A DNA stretch of 64,000 nucleotides from Actinomadura spongiicola (GTDB lineage: Bacteria; Actinomycetota; Actinomycetes; Streptosporangiales; Streptosporangiaceae): positions 62,001-126,000 of the forward strand of contig NZ_QVNQ01000006.1 in NCBI RefSeq assembly GCF_003432485.1, written 5' to 3'. Shown one piece after another: positions 36,240 to 45,090 of this stretch. A program made the translations under genes and the position numbers. Each line of letters opens with the position of its first letter. The first letter of the stretch is position 1. The notes beneath the pieces were generated by a model. It saw only the letters and a program-made list of their open reading frames with translations, was not told where the DNA came from and ran no database searches.

Positions 36240-36605
36240 TTACGTCCGCCGCATGAGGTCTCGGAAGCCAGGCGGAGACTTCGGGGCCGTTTCGGTTTCG
36301 TCCAGTGTGTCCCGCATGATCTCGGACGCCAGCGCCCGCAGCCGGTTCGCGGTGTCCGGAAGGTAGCCCCGCGTCAACAGGAGTGAACGCATGACCGGGT
36401 GCACCACATCGCACGCTGTTCTCAGGGCCTCACTGGCGCGCGTCTCCGCCGTCGCGGCCAGCAACCCCCGGGCCTCGTCTTCGGCGATCGCGAGAACGAC
36501 ATGCCCCAGCCTCATGGGCATCCGCTCTTGACGCCACGCCTGCTCGTACGCGGCGACCGCCAGGGGCACGAACGCCTCTGGACGCGCGGTCAGTTCACCG
36601 GTCAC
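36240..36605 (-). CDS. Hypothetical protein, about 121 aa
   Basis: Helical soluble protein without a recognised domain. Start GTG 36605 overlaps the stop of the upstream gene by 11 bases; an ATG at 36632 would lengthen the overlap to 38. Likely translated together with the preceding gene and divergent from the Scr1-type regulator. Confidence 0.55.
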   Translation of the reverse strand: MTGELTARPEAFVPLAVAAYEQAWRQERMPMRLGHVVLAIAEDEARGLLAATAETRASEALRTACDVVHPVMRSLLLTRGYLPDTANRLRALASEIMRDTLDETETAPKSPPGFRDLMRRT

Positions 36606-37056
36606 GACCCGGCCCTCCCACCAGGAGTTCAACGACTGCGCGCGCCGCGTAGGGGAGCCGATTCACGTCGGCGATCCAACGCGTGTTCTCGCCCCAGCCG
36701 GTCACGAACCGGTAGTACGCACAACCGACCAACAGGGACCCGCGCCCGTCCAGCCGTGCGACGCGCAACGCCGGGTACCCTCGATCCTCCGTGAGGACGG
36801 CTGCGAGCCGCCTATCCGGAGTCAGAATTTCCTGCAATTCTCTGAGCGCCGCCAGCCGCTCAGAATGCACCGGCGAAAGCACCTGAAGGATATCCGGCAT
36901 CGCGGATGCATCCGGCACATCGGGCACATCCGGAATACGACGCGCGGTGTGCGGTCGCATCCCCTCACGGACATTCGGCTCCTGCCATGCCATTCCGGCC
37001 TGTGTCGTTTGAGCCTGCACCGGTTCTCGGCCGGAGTGCCTTCCATACATGCTCAT
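36595..37056 (-). CDS. Hypothetical protein, about 153 aa
   Basis: The N-terminal ~50 residues are low complexity with repeated PDVPD-like units. The C-terminal ~100 residues form a compact domain ending YYRFVTGWGENTRWIADVN and AARAVVELL that I do not recognise. ATG 37056 follows GGGAG. Shares a ~110-bp divergent promoter region with the regulator at 37167. Confidence 0.6.
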   Translation of the reverse strand: MSMYGRHSGREPVQAQTTQAGMAWQEPNVREGMRPHTARRIPDVPDVPDASAMPDILQVLSPVHSERLAALRELQEILTPDRRLAAVLTEDRGYPALRVARLDGRGSLLVGCAYYRFVTGWGENTRWIADVNRLPYAARAVVELLVGGPGRDR

Positions 37057-37166
37057 GCCCGATCCCAACTCCCAGGGCAGAAGTTTGTATCTCGGACCAC
37101 AAGAATGCGCTCTTCGGGTGTAGGTTCTCTACGTTCGCGGAACACCGGAAACGTGCGGAGCGAAAC

Positions 37167-37971
37167 ATGCCAGAACCCGAAGCGCTCGACCCGGACAGAT
37201 CATTATGGGACTACATCGCCGTTGAACTGCGCAGACTGCGCGAGGCGCGCGGGCTGTCAGGAAACAAGCTCGCCGAGCGACTCGGATGCGATCGTTCGTA
37301 CGTTTCCCGAGTAGAAAACGGACGGCTGCGCCTCTCTCCCGGCTACGCCCAGAAGCTGGATGCCCTCTGGGGGGCAACTTTTGCCCGGCGCGTCCGTTTG
37401 GCGGAGGCAAGTGACGACGGTGACTGGTTCACGGGGCTCACGGAGCACGAGGAACGGTCGACACGGCACCGTATCTGGGCCGCGCTGCTGGTCCCCGGCC
37501 TCCTTCAAACTCCGGACTACGCGCGAGCCATGCTGGCTACCGGAATGGTCTCCGGTGTAGAGGAGGCGCTGGAGCAGCGGCTGGCGCGACAGGCGGTCGT
37601 GTGGCATCGGGCCGAACCACCGCTAATGAGCGTCATATTGAACTGACCGTACTCGCGCAACCCGTGGGGGCTCGGACGTCATGCGCGCACAGCTCTCGCA
37701 CCTGGCGGAACTCGCAGATGCGCCTAACGTCTCCATACGCGTCTTGGAAGGGGCCAGCGAAGCACATAATGGGCTGGACGGGTCGTTCCGACTACTGGCC
37801 GCGGGAGACAGGGAAGTCGCGTTCACAGACGCCCCCGAAAGGGGGCGACTGGTGACCATCCCAACGGAAGTGATGAAGTACGCAGTACGCTACGACCGAC
37901 TAGGCGACGTAGCGGCACCTGTCGGCACGTCGCGAACCATCCTCGAAGAGAGCATGGAGACCTACCAATGA
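37167..37971 (+). pseudogene. Frameshifted Scr1-family XRE/DUF5753 regulator
   Basis: Starts ATG 37167 after GGAG. XRE helix-turn-helix at residues ~18-55 (LSGNKLAERLGCDRSYVSRVE), then DUF5753 up to PPLMSVILN, where a stop falls at 37644-37646. The expected continuation is found in another frame (ELTVLAQPVG) and then in a third frame from about 37,675 (SDVMRAQLSHLAELADAPNV) to the normal end ILEESMETYQ at 37971. Two shifts occur within ~40 bp, the second beside a run of five G. Either a real decayed gene or base-call error; the rest of both halves is intact. Confidence 0.75.
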
Positions 37972-38159
37972 CCGAGTGGCGTAAGTCGTCGCACAGCGGC
38001 TCTACTGCGCAGTCGGACTGTGTGGAGATGGCGGCCCTCCCCCGCGCGGTCGGCATCCGCGACAGCAAGAATCCGGATGGGCCGAGGTTCGCTCTCCCAA
38101 CGTCCGCCGCGCGTGCGTTCCTGACCCGGATCAAGTGCGGGGACCTGGACAAGCTCTAA
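37968..38159 (+). CDS. DUF397 protein 1, 63 aa
   Basis: Small protein WRKSSHSGSTAQSDCVEMAAL...GIRDSKNPDGP, the usual companion of Scr1-type regulators. ATGA overlap with the broken regulator. DUF397 proteins are thought to pair with XRE/DUF5753 regulators in a toxin-antitoxin-like or developmental manner. Confidence 0.88.
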   Translation: MTEWRKSSHSGSTAQSDCVEMAALPRAVGIRDSKNPDGPRFALPTSAARAFLTRIKCGDLDKL

Positions 38160-38170
38160 TCGCAAGTCAT

Positions 38171-38203
38171 GGCCCCGTTCCGGCAATGTCCTGGGACGGG
38201 GCC
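38171..38203 (+). terminator. Hairpin after DUF397 gene 1
   Basis: GGCCCCGTTCC pairs with GGGACGGGGCC (one mismatch), loop of 11 bases, 12 bp after the stop. No U-run. Confidence 0.5.
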
Positions 38204-38347
38204 TCGCACGCGCAACGCGCGGTGGCCGTCAACGGTCGCGTGCTGCGGTGGGCGAGCCCGACCATCCCCCGGCGGACTCCCTGTCCAGATGTGGCCCTCG
38301 GTGTCGGATGTACCGAATAAGCGACACGCGCGGAGGGAATCGGCTCA

Positions 38348-38389
38348 ATGCGGGCCATCCTCGAAGAAGCTCTGGAGACCTACCGATGA
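38348..38389 (+). pseudogene. Relic of a second DUF5753 regulator C-terminus
   Basis: Reads MRAILEEALETYR then stop, matching the end of the regulator upstream (TILEESMETYQ), and overlaps the next DUF397 start by ATGA in the same way. The body of the regulator is missing, so a regulator-DUF397 pair was duplicated and one regulator was then lost. Confidence 0.65.
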
Positions 38390-38580
38390 TTGCTTGGCGT
38401 AAGGCGTCGCGTAGCAACACGTCCGGCGGTGACTGTGTGGAGGTTGCGCGGCGTCCAGGAAGCATCGGAGTACGGGACAGCAAGGACCCGAACGGCCCCA
38501 AGATCGCACTTCCCGCGGTGCGCTTCCATGAACTTGTGAACTCGATCAAGCGCGGGAGTCTGGACACGCACTCTCTGTAG
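38386..38580 (+). CDS. DUF397 protein 2, 64 aa
   Basis: IAWRKASRSNTSGGDCVEVA...GVRDSKDPNGPKIALP, a DUF397 paralogue of its neighbours. It follows the regulator relic and is followed by the third copy 26 bp later. Confidence 0.88.
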   Translation: MIAWRKASRSNTSGGDCVEVARRPGSIGVRDSKDPNGPKIALPAVRFHELVNSIKRGSLDTHSL

Positions 38581-38606
38581 GTGACTTCGAGAGGTGATCG
38601 AGGAGC

Positions 38607-38804
38607 ATGGCAGTGATCATGTGGAGGAAGTCCAGCCGTAGCGCCAACTCTGGGGACTCGGGTTGTGTGGAAGTTGCGGCACTCGCCCGTGACATCGGCG
38701 TGCGTGACTCCAAGGACCCCCACGGTGCCCGCGTCGCGCTCCCTGCCCCGAAGTTCCGCGACCTCGTGACCGCAATCAAACGCGGCCAGCACGGCATGCC
38801 CTAG
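38607..38804 (+). CDS. DUF397 protein 3, 65 aa
   Basis: MWRKSSRSANSGDSGCVEVAAL...GVRDSKDPHGARVALP. Third tandem DUF397 copy. ATG 38607 follows GGAG. A clear terminator is found just downstream. Confidence 0.88.
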   Translation: MAVIMWRKSSRSANSGDSGCVEVAALARDIGVRDSKDPHGARVALPAPKFRDLVTAIKRGQHGMP

Positions 38805-38816
38805 TAGGCAGGCAAC

Positions 38817-38847
38817 GCCCCGATCAGCACGTATGGTCGGGGCTTTT
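38817..38847 (+). terminator. Rho-independent terminator after the DUF397 array
   Basis: GCCCCGATC pairs with GGTCGGGGC (one G-T pair), nine-base loop, followed directly by TTTT. Closes the regulator-DUF397 unit. Confidence 0.8.
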
Positions 38848-39039
38848 GTGCGTATCGGTGCGGGGCTGCCTCGGGTGGCGCGGTGCGGTACGTGCGGGCC
38901 GTCTACTGTCCCGCCCTGCAGTCGTGGGCCCGACCACGCACCCGGCCTCCGCGGCGCAGATACCCAACTACCGTCCGCAACGCGAGTGTCGTTGGGGAAC
39001 TTGTGCTTCGCGCGGGTTGGTCGTCGACGACTGGGATGC

Positions 39040-39546
39040 TCAGTCGAAGTTGTAGGTGGTTTGGGTGTAGGGGCTCTTGGTGAAGGTGAGGATTCTGGTT
39101 GGGTGTACGGCGAAGACCAGGGCGGTGGCGGAGGCTTCGTGGGAGAAGCCGGTGTCGGTGGCCTGGAATTGCCATTGGCCGTCCCACTTTGTCGCCCATG
39201 CGGTGGCTAGGCGTTCGAGGGTGGGGCGGTCGGTGATGCGGTGGGCCTTGCCTTCGACCATGACGTCCAGGCCTGTGTTCCAGGTGTTGCAGCCCGTGGT
39301 CAGGACTACGTGGGGATTTGTGGTCAGGTTGTGCGCCTTTTGTTCGGCGGGGCCGGTGCAGAAGTGGAGAGCGTCGTCTAGCCAGACGGCCACCAGGGGG
39401 GTGACGTGGGGGTGTCCGTTTGCGCGGACTGTTGTGATCCAGAAGAGTTGCGCGTTTTCTAGGGTTTCGCGGGTGGTCGGCCAAGGGGTGGCTTGTGTGT
39501 CAGGGTCGCTGAACCGGGAGTCCAGGGTGGGGATCGGGTCGGGCAT
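39040..39546 (-). CDS. Pyridoxamine 5'-phosphate oxidase-like flavin/F420-binding protein, 168 aa
   Basis: Split-barrel protein: AQLFWITTVRANGHPHVTPLVAVW is the N-terminal strand pair (residues ~32-55), followed by AHNLTTNPHVVLTTG. Members bind FMN, F420 or heme; the cofactor cannot be told here. ATG 39546 follows AGGAG. Divergent from the MetF-like gene. Confidence 0.85.
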   Translation of the reverse strand: MPDPIPTLDSRFSDPDTQATPWPTTRETLENAQLFWITTVRANGHPHVTPLVAVWLDDALHFCTGPAEQKAHNLTTNPHVVLTTGCNTWNTGLDVMVEGKAHRITDRPTLERLATAWATKWDGQWQFQATDTGFSHEASATALVFAVHPTRILTFTKSPYTQTTYNFD

Positions 39547-39639
39547 GACACTCCTGAGTGAGATGTGAGTCGGCTGTCTGTGCCACGTTTCCTTGGTTGA
39601 GGGCGGACGGCAACGGACACGCCGGGGTAGGGTCGGGGG

Positions 39640-40401
39640 ATGGGATTTGAGGTGGTGTGTGAGGTTGAGCCGCCCACGCGGCCGGATTTGACGCGGGTGC
39701 GGCATCAGATCGGGGTGTTGAGTCCGGTGGCGGACTCGTTTCTCATTCCGGACAACCACATTGGGCGGGCGACCGTGTCGAGTGTGGCGGTGGCGCATGA
39801 GGTGCAGGCGATGGGGGCGCGGGGGATCGCTTGTCTGAACTCGCGTGATCGTAATCTGCTGGGGTTTCGTCGGGATCTGTTGACGGCTGCCGCTTATGGG
39901 GTTGAGCGGTTTCTGTTTGTATATGGGGATAAGCCGTCTGTGGGGGGACGGACCAGTGAGTTGACCGTTCGGGCGATGATGGATGAGGCTCGGGACGCTG
40001 TTTTTCCTGGGTGTGAGCCCTTTCAGGTCGGGGTGGCGGCCGGGCTGCGGAAGGTGCCGGAGTGGAAGCGGGCGGCCGACTTCATGTTCGTGCAGGTCAG
40101 TTATTCGGTGGAGAAGCTGCTGCGGTGGCGGGAGAGTGTTGGGGTGGACGGGCCCGTGTACGCGGGTGTGATGGTGTTGGCCAGTGCGGGCATGGCCCGG
40201 AGACTGGCGGGGGCCATTCCTGATATCGAGATTCCCGAGGAGCTCGTCGACGCCGTCGAACGGGATCGGGCTGCGGGGGTCGCGGCGGCCTGTGAGCAGG
40301 TGCTCGCCATTCGGGACAGCGGCGCGTTCGATGGGGTGCATCTGGTGCCGGTCAGCCGGTATCGGGAGGTCGCCGCTGTTTTGGAACGGGAACTGGCTTA
40401 G
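39640..40401 (+). CDS. Methylenetetrahydrofolate reductase-like protein, 253 aa
   Basis: TIM-barrel MetF family, shorter than typical MetF (~290-300 aa). VCEVEPP at the start, SVAVAHEVQAMGARGIACLNSRDRN, RFLFVYGDKP, and VGVAAGLRKVPEWKRAADFMFVQ across the barrel. May serve folate or a C1-demethylation route rather than methionine synthesis. Codon use is unusual: third positions are rich in G and T, and the coding strand is strongly G-biased (30 G to 11 C in 39781-39840). Its stop overlaps the converging response regulator stop by three bases. Confidence 0.8.
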   Translation: MGFEVVCEVEPPTRPDLTRVRHQIGVLSPVADSFLIPDNHIGRATVSSVAVAHEVQAMGARGIACLNSRDRNLLGFRRDLLTAAAYGVERFLFVYGDKPSVGGRTSELTVRAMMDEARDAVFPGCEPFQVGVAAGLRKVPEWKRAADFMFVQVSYSVEKLLRWRESVGVDGPVYAGVMVLASAGMARRLAGAIPDIEIPEELVDAVERDRAAGVAAACEQVLAIRDSGAFDGVHLVPVSRYREVAAVLERELA

Positions 40402-41009
40402 AGGAGGTTCTGGTCGCGGGCGTAGAGGGCGGCCTGGGTGCGGTCGCGTAGGCCCAGGCGTTGCAGGATGCGGGAGATGTGGTTCTTGACCGTGCCTTCG
40501 CTGAGGTAGAGGCGTGCGGCGATCTCCTTGTTCGTGGCGCCTCCGGCGATCAGGCGCAGTACCTCCGTTTCGCGGGGGGTGAGGACGCCCGGGTCGGGGA
40601 GGGCGGCGGTCAGGCGGCGGGTGATCGTGGAGTCGAGTTGGGTGATGCCGGAGGCGGCCAGGCGGGCGGCGGCGGCGAGTTCGGCGGCCGGGAGGTTCTT
40701 GAGGAGGTAGCCCGCCGCTCCGGCCCGCATGGCCTGGACGACGTACTCGTCGTCGTCGAACGTGGTGAGTATGACGACCTTGCACGACGGGTGTCGGGCG
40801 AGGATCTGCGCGGTGGCGGTGACGCCGTCCATGCCGGGCATGCGGACGTCCATCAGGACGACGTCGGCGGACGCGGACGCGTCGACGGCGGTGGCACCGT
40901 CCGCGGCGGTGCCGATCACCTCGATGCCGGGTTGGATGCCGAGGAGCGAGGCGATGCCCTCGCGGACGAGTTCCTGGTCGTCCACGACGAGGACGCGGAC
41001 GGGCCTCAC
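40398..41009 (-). CDS. LuxR-type (NarL family) response regulator, 203 aa
   Basis: Receiver domain with phospho-acceptor Asp54 (VVLMDVRMPG), VVILTTFDDDEYV and GYLLKNLPA, then a LuxR HTH (LTPRETEVLRLIAGGATNKEIAARLYLSEGTVKNHISRIL, residues ~142-181). GTG start overlapping the kinase stop by GTGA, forming a two-component pair. Confidence 0.95.
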   Translation of the reverse strand: MRPVRVLVVDDQELVREGIASLLGIQPGIEVIGTAADGATAVDASASADVVLMDVRMPGMDGVTATAQILARHPSCKVVILTTFDDDEYVVQAMRAGAAGYLLKNLPAAELAAAARLAASGITQLDSTITRRLTAALPDPGVLTPRETEVLRLIAGGATNKEIAARLYLSEGTVKNHISRILQRLGLRDRTQAALYARDQNLL

Positions 41010-42094
41010 CACGGCACCCGGATCGAGATCGTCGTCCCGGCGGGGGTGCTCGCCAGGTCGAAGTGGCCGTCCAGGACTTCGATGCGTTCGCGCATGCCGC
41101 GCAGGCCGAACCCTTCGCGCAGGTCGAAGCCTCGGCCGTCGTCGGTGACGGTGAGGCTCGCACCCGATTCGTCGTAGGACAGGGACAGGCGGACGTTGGT
41201 GGCGCCGGAGTGGCGGCACGCGTTGGTGAGGGCCTCCTGCGCGGCGCGATACAGCGCGTGGAGGGGGGTCAACGGGCGGCCGTCCTCGTCGCCGGTCACG
41301 TCCAGGCTGATGGTGAGGCGGTCGTCGTTGAGGTGGTCGATCAGTTCGGTGAGGGTGTCGGTGAGGCGGAACGGGCGTCGTCCGAGTGCCCGGACCGAAT
41401 GTCTGACCTCGGTCAGGGCCCGGTCCGCCGACCAGCGGGCGCTGCCGACGGCGTTCCGGGCGCTGGCGGGGTCGAGGTCGGCGAACGCGGTGGCCTTCTC
41501 CAGCTGGACGGCGATCGCGGTGAGGTGGTGGCCGAGGCTGTCGTGGATCTCGCGGGCGAGCCGGTTGCGTTCCTGGGCGGCCGACAGCGTCTCGACCTCG
41601 CGCAGGGTCGCTTCGAGGCGGACGCGGGCCTCCCGTTCGCGGACGGCGACCGCCGCCATCGTGATCGCCAGGACGACGCCGAGCGCGAACATCACGACGT
41701 CGGACACGCGCTCCGCATTGGTCTGCCAGTTCGGGATGTTGAGGGTGAAGAGCAGCGGCAGCGCCGCGACGCAGCCCGTGCCGAGGACGATCGCGGTGCG
41801 GGGGCCGAAGGTGAAGTACGCGGTGAACGGCACGAGGACGATGAGGGCGCGCGAGATGCCGGAGTCGTCCAGCGTGTTGACGGCGATGTAGAGGGCGACC
41901 TGGACGAGGAGGAGGGCGGGCGCCGGGATGTGTCTTTCCAGGAAGTCGAGGCCGATGAGGACGAGCAGGAGGGCGGAGAAGCCCGCGAGGCGGAGTGACG
42001 GGCCGTCGTCCACGAGGGCGTAGTACCCGCCGCCGACCAGTACCGCCAGGCAGAGGAGGGGCGACACCCACGGCACCGGGCGCGTCGAGGACAT
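41006..42094 (-). CDS. Sensor histidine kinase (HisKA_3), 362 aa
   Basis: Five or six N-terminal membrane helices in residues 10-150, no large sensor loop, phospho-acceptor His184 in REIHDSLGHHL, and an ATPase domain with ALTNACRHSG and VTDDGRGFD. Partners the response regulator downstream. Divergent from the secreted hydrolase, a plausible target. Confidence 0.94.
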   Translation of the reverse strand: MSSTRPVPWVSPLLCLAVLVGGGYYALVDDGPSLRLAGFSALLLVLIGLDFLERHIPAPALLLVQVALYIAVNTLDDSGISRALIVLVPFTAYFTFGPRTAIVLGTGCVAALPLLFTLNIPNWQTNAERVSDVVMFALGVVLAITMAAVAVREREARVRLEATLREVETLSAAQERNRLAREIHDSLGHHLTAIAVQLEKATAFADLDPASARNAVGSARWSADRALTEVRHSVRALGRRPFRLTDTLTELIDHLNDDRLTISLDVTGDEDGRPLTPLHALYRAAQEALTNACRHSGATNVRLSLSYDESGASLTVTDDGRGFDLREGFGLRGMRERIEVLDGHFDLASTPAGTTISIRVPW

Positions 42095-42257
42095 GGACGG
42101 AGGCTACGCGGGGATCGGACGGCCCGGCCACCGGCGCGGCGAAATCCGGCCGAAGGTCATGTGCCGTTCGGAGGGGGCGAGTCCGGCCGTTTCGCACTTA
42201 CCCGCGAAAGACGGCGCTCATTACGGTGCGTGAATTCCCTCACGAAAGGTGTTCGAC

Positions 42258-43544
42258 ATGGTGCGTGCCCTGATGCTCGTTCCCGTTCTGTTGGCGTCCC
42301 TGGCCGCTCCTGCCTCGGCGGCGGATACGGGATGTGGGGAGCGAGGGCTGCGGGTCCCCGGCGCCGCGCGGTCCGACGCCGTGTGCCTGCCCGATCTGAC
42401 GACGGCCGGGACGGTTCGGGGCGGGCACACGGATCCGGCCGACTGGGCGGGGTTGGAGGCCCCCGGGACGGTCAATCCGTCCGGTGTTCCCGGAATCCAG
42501 ATCGACGGCTATTTCCCTGACTCGTCCAGGAGTAATGCCACGCACGGGTGGAATCACGACTCGCAGTTCGTCATCCGGCTGCCACGGCGTTGGAACGGCG
42601 GGCTGGTCGTCAGCGGGCCGCCCGGCGTCCGGGAGCAGTACGCCAACGACCGGATCATCGGCGACCACGTCCTGGCCAGGGGATACGCGTTCGCGGCGAC
42701 GGACAAGGGCAACACCGGGCCCACCATCTACAAGGACGGGCGCCGACCCGGTGACGCCATCCAGGAATGGCACTGGCGGATGGCCCAGTTGACGCGGGCG
42801 GCCAAGCGCGTCGCGGCGCAGAGGTATGGTCGTCCGCCGCGCCACACGTACGTCGCGGGGCTGTCCGCCGGGGGTTACCTCGTCCGGGGCCAGCTCGAAC
42901 GATTCCCGTCGCTGTACAGCGGAGGCGTCGACTGGAACGCGTTGTTCTTCGCGGCCGAGGGGCCGAGCCTGCTCACGACATTGCCTCCGGCGCTGCGCGC
43001 CTATCCGCGGTATGCGGCGGGCGTGCCGGGGGCGCGTGAGGAGATGCTCGCCGCCGGATATCCGGCGGGATCGGAGCCGCTCTGGGACTACCACCACAAG
43101 AACCTTTGGGACTTCTTGCAGCGGATCGTCCGGGAGGAGTTGGACCCGTCCTATGACGGTGCCGGTGAGGCGGGAACACCGTTCTGCAAGGAGGGTTCGG
43201 GCGGGGGGTGCGACACCGACTACCGCCTTGAGGCGCGTCCAGGGGAGGTGCACGCGGCCGTTCGCCGGGTTTCGTTGACCGGGCGGATCTCTCGTCCGCT
43301 CATCAGCGTTCAAGGCACGCTCGACGTTCTGACGCCGAGCAGCGAGTACGGCGACGTATACGCCGGAATGGTCCGGAAGGCGGGACGGGAGAGGCTGCAC
43401 CGCTACTACCGCGTGCCCGGCGGCACCCACACCGATGGGCTGAGCGGCGCGTTCCCCGGGCTCGTCCGGCCGATGCAGTCCGACTTCCTGACCGCGTTCG
43501 ACCGGCTCGTCGCGTGGACACAGCGGGGTGTCCGTCCGGCGTGA
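42258..43544 (+). CDS. Secreted alpha/beta hydrolase (tannase/hydroxybutyrate-oligomer hydrolase type), 428 aa
   Basis: Signal peptide MVRALMLVPVLLASLAAPASA, then a hydrolase with nucleophile elbow GLSAGGYL, likely acid in ISVQGTLDVLTP and His in VPGGTHTDG. FCKEG and GGCDTD add cysteines that may form a disulfide in the lid. Substrate could be a polyester or ester-linked aromatic. ATG 42258 is preferred to a GTG nine bases earlier because it begins the signal peptide and follows AAAGGTG. Confidence 0.75.
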   Translation: MVRALMLVPVLLASLAAPASAADTGCGERGLRVPGAARSDAVCLPDLTTAGTVRGGHTDPADWAGLEAPGTVNPSGVPGIQIDGYFPDSSRSNATHGWNHDSQFVIRLPRRWNGGLVVSGPPGVREQYANDRIIGDHVLARGYAFAATDKGNTGPTIYKDGRRPGDAIQEWHWRMAQLTRAAKRVAAQRYGRPPRHTYVAGLSAGGYLVRGQLERFPSLYSGGVDWNALFFAAEGPSLLTTLPPALRAYPRYAAGVPGAREEMLAAGYPAGSEPLWDYHHKNLWDFLQRIVREELDPSYDGAGEAGTPFCKEGSGGGCDTDYRLEARPGEVHAAVRRVSLTGRISRPLISVQGTLDVLTPSSEYGDVYAGMVRKAGRERLHRYYRVPGGTHTDGLSGAFPGLVRPMQSDFLTAFDRLVAWTQRGVRPA

Positions 43545-43994
43545 GCGCGTGAAACGGCGCGGGTCTTCCCCGACCGGGAAGGCCCCGCCGGAGGGCCCCG
43601 TCGAAGGGTCGTGGAAGACGCCGCGAAGGAAACGGTCAGTACGGCAGGAGGCGGCCAGATGGGGTCCGAAGGTCGGGTGGGCTCGGTTGACGCGGGGGTC
43701 TGGGGCGCTTGATGAGCTGCTGCCGTGCCATGTTGATCATCTCCCCTCGCCGGGCCCGGATGTAACCCGGCGATTCGAGCCGATGTCGCCGCCGCACTAG
43801 GTAGGACGCGCTCACCGTGTGCGAGGTTCGCTGAGCTTATGCGACAACCTCTGCCTTTTCGACCGATTTTGAAGCCATGATCGTCGCGTTGCGTGGCCGG
43901 ACGGCCGCACAGGGGGTCTGGTCAGGGCGGACCCGGGCGAAGCGGTCAGGAATCGAGAAGCGGCCGGAACAGGCCGGTCCCTAGCGTGAACCTC
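43545..43994. other. 450-bp gene-free region
   Basis: Contains a GC-rich imperfect hairpin near 43,575-43,605 that may end the hydrolase transcript. No coding frame with support, no tRNA, no repeat. Confidence 0.5.
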
Positions 43995-44390
43995 ATGAAC
44001 GAGAAACTGAAGGTGAGCGCCATCATGCTCGGCGTCACGGACGTGGCCCGGGCCAAGAAGTTCTACGCGGAGGGGCTGGGCTGCGAGATCGCCCAGGACC
44101 ACGGCGACTACGTCAAATGCGACCTGGGCGACGGGTCCTCGTCGCTGGTCCTCTACCGGTGGGAGGCGGCGGCGCAGGACGCGGGCGTCCCGGCGGAGGG
44201 GTCGGGGTTCCGCGGCTGCTCGTACCACTTCGTCGCCGACTCCAGGGAGACGGTGGACGAGGTCATCCGCGCCGCGGTGGCCGCCGGCGGCGCCGTCGTC
44301 AAGGAGGCGGCGGCGGTCGAGTGGGGCGGGTACTCCGGCTACTTCAGCGACCCCGACGGCCATCTCTGGAAGGTCGCCACCGCCGCCTGA
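43995..44390 (+). CDS. VOC-family (glyoxalase-fold) protein, 131 aa
   Basis: Two beta-alpha-beta-beta-beta units: VSAIMLGVTDVARAKKFYAEGLGC at the N-terminus and a C-terminal GGYSGYFSDPDGHLWKVA. The second half resembles bleomycin-resistance/glyoxalase proteins, and the E/H metal positions appear incomplete. ATG 43995 chosen. It precedes a TetR gene by 73 bp. Confidence 0.85.
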   Translation: MNEKLKVSAIMLGVTDVARAKKFYAEGLGCEIAQDHGDYVKCDLGDGSSSLVLYRWEAAAQDAGVPAEGSGFRGCSYHFVADSRETVDEVIRAAVAAGGAVVKEAAAVEWGGYSGYFSDPDGHLWKVATAA

Positions 44391-44463
44391 CCGTCGGCCC
44401 GCCCGCCGGGCAACCTACCGGCCGTTCGGTCAGAGAGAGCGGCGGCGCTGCGATAATGGCGCC

Positions 44464-45090
44464 GTGAGCAATGTGCGCGACGGGCGGGCGACCCGGCGGG
44501 GGCGGCCCGGGTACGACAGGGAGTCGCTGCTGCGCGTCGCCGTCAAGGTGTTCAACGAACGCGGCTACGACGGCACCAGTATGGACGAGCTCGCCAAGCG
44601 CCTCGGCATCAGCAAGTCGGCGATCTACTACCACGTGTCCGGAAAGGACGAGCTGCTCAGGCTCGCCGTCGACCGCGCGCTCGACAGGCTGTTCGCCGCC
44701 GCCGACGAGGCCGCGGGCGTGGAGGGTCGCGCGATCGACCGGCTGGAACACCTGGTCAGGGCCAGCGTCGCCGTCCTCGTCGCGGAGCAGCCGTTCGTCA
44801 CCCTGCTGTTGCGGGTGCGCGGCAACACCGCGGTGGAGAAGCGGGCGCTGGCCCGCCGCCGGGAGTTCGACCGGCTGGTGGCCGGGCTGGTCGAGCAGGC
44901 CGAGGCGGACGGCGACATCCGCCCCGACATCGACCCGGTGATCACGGCCCGGCTGCTGTTCGGCCTGGTCAACTCGTTGATCGAGTGGTACAGGCCGCGG
45001 CGCGGCGGAGCGGGCGCTGACGACATCGCCGACGCGCTGTGCAAGGTCGCGTTCGACGGGCTGCGCCGCCGGTCCGCTACAGGTGGGTGA
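44464..45090 (+). CDS. TetR-family regulator, 208 aa
   Basis: Basic N-terminus then TetR HTH (VFNERGYDGTSMDELAKRLGISKSAIYYHVSGKDELL, residues ~30-67). It resembles PaaR-like regulators of CoA-linked catabolism. A GC-rich dyad CCGGCCGTTCGG lies in its promoter region near 44,417. Its stop overlaps the converging E2 gene by 14 bp. Link to the neighbouring oxoacid dehydrogenase is possible but unproven. Confidence 0.92.
   Translation: MSNVRDGRATRRGRPGYDRESLLRVAVKVFNERGYDGTSMDELAKRLGISKSAIYYHVSGKDELLRLAVDRALDRLFAAADEAAGVEGRAIDRLEHLVRASVAVLVAEQPFVTLLLRVRGNTAVEKRALARRREFDRLVAGLVEQAEADGDIRPDIDPVITARLLFGLVNSLIEWYRPRRGGAGADDIADALCKVAFDGLRRRSATGG

Noticed and set aside
36000..39000. Replication origin or terminus at the composition flip
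   Set aside because: No dnaA, DnaA-box cluster, parAB or dif-like site is visible; a skew change alone is not enough.
43735..43800. Possible tRNA 3' half (GATTCGAG-like stretch)
   Set aside because: No matching acceptor or anticodon stem could be folded around it.
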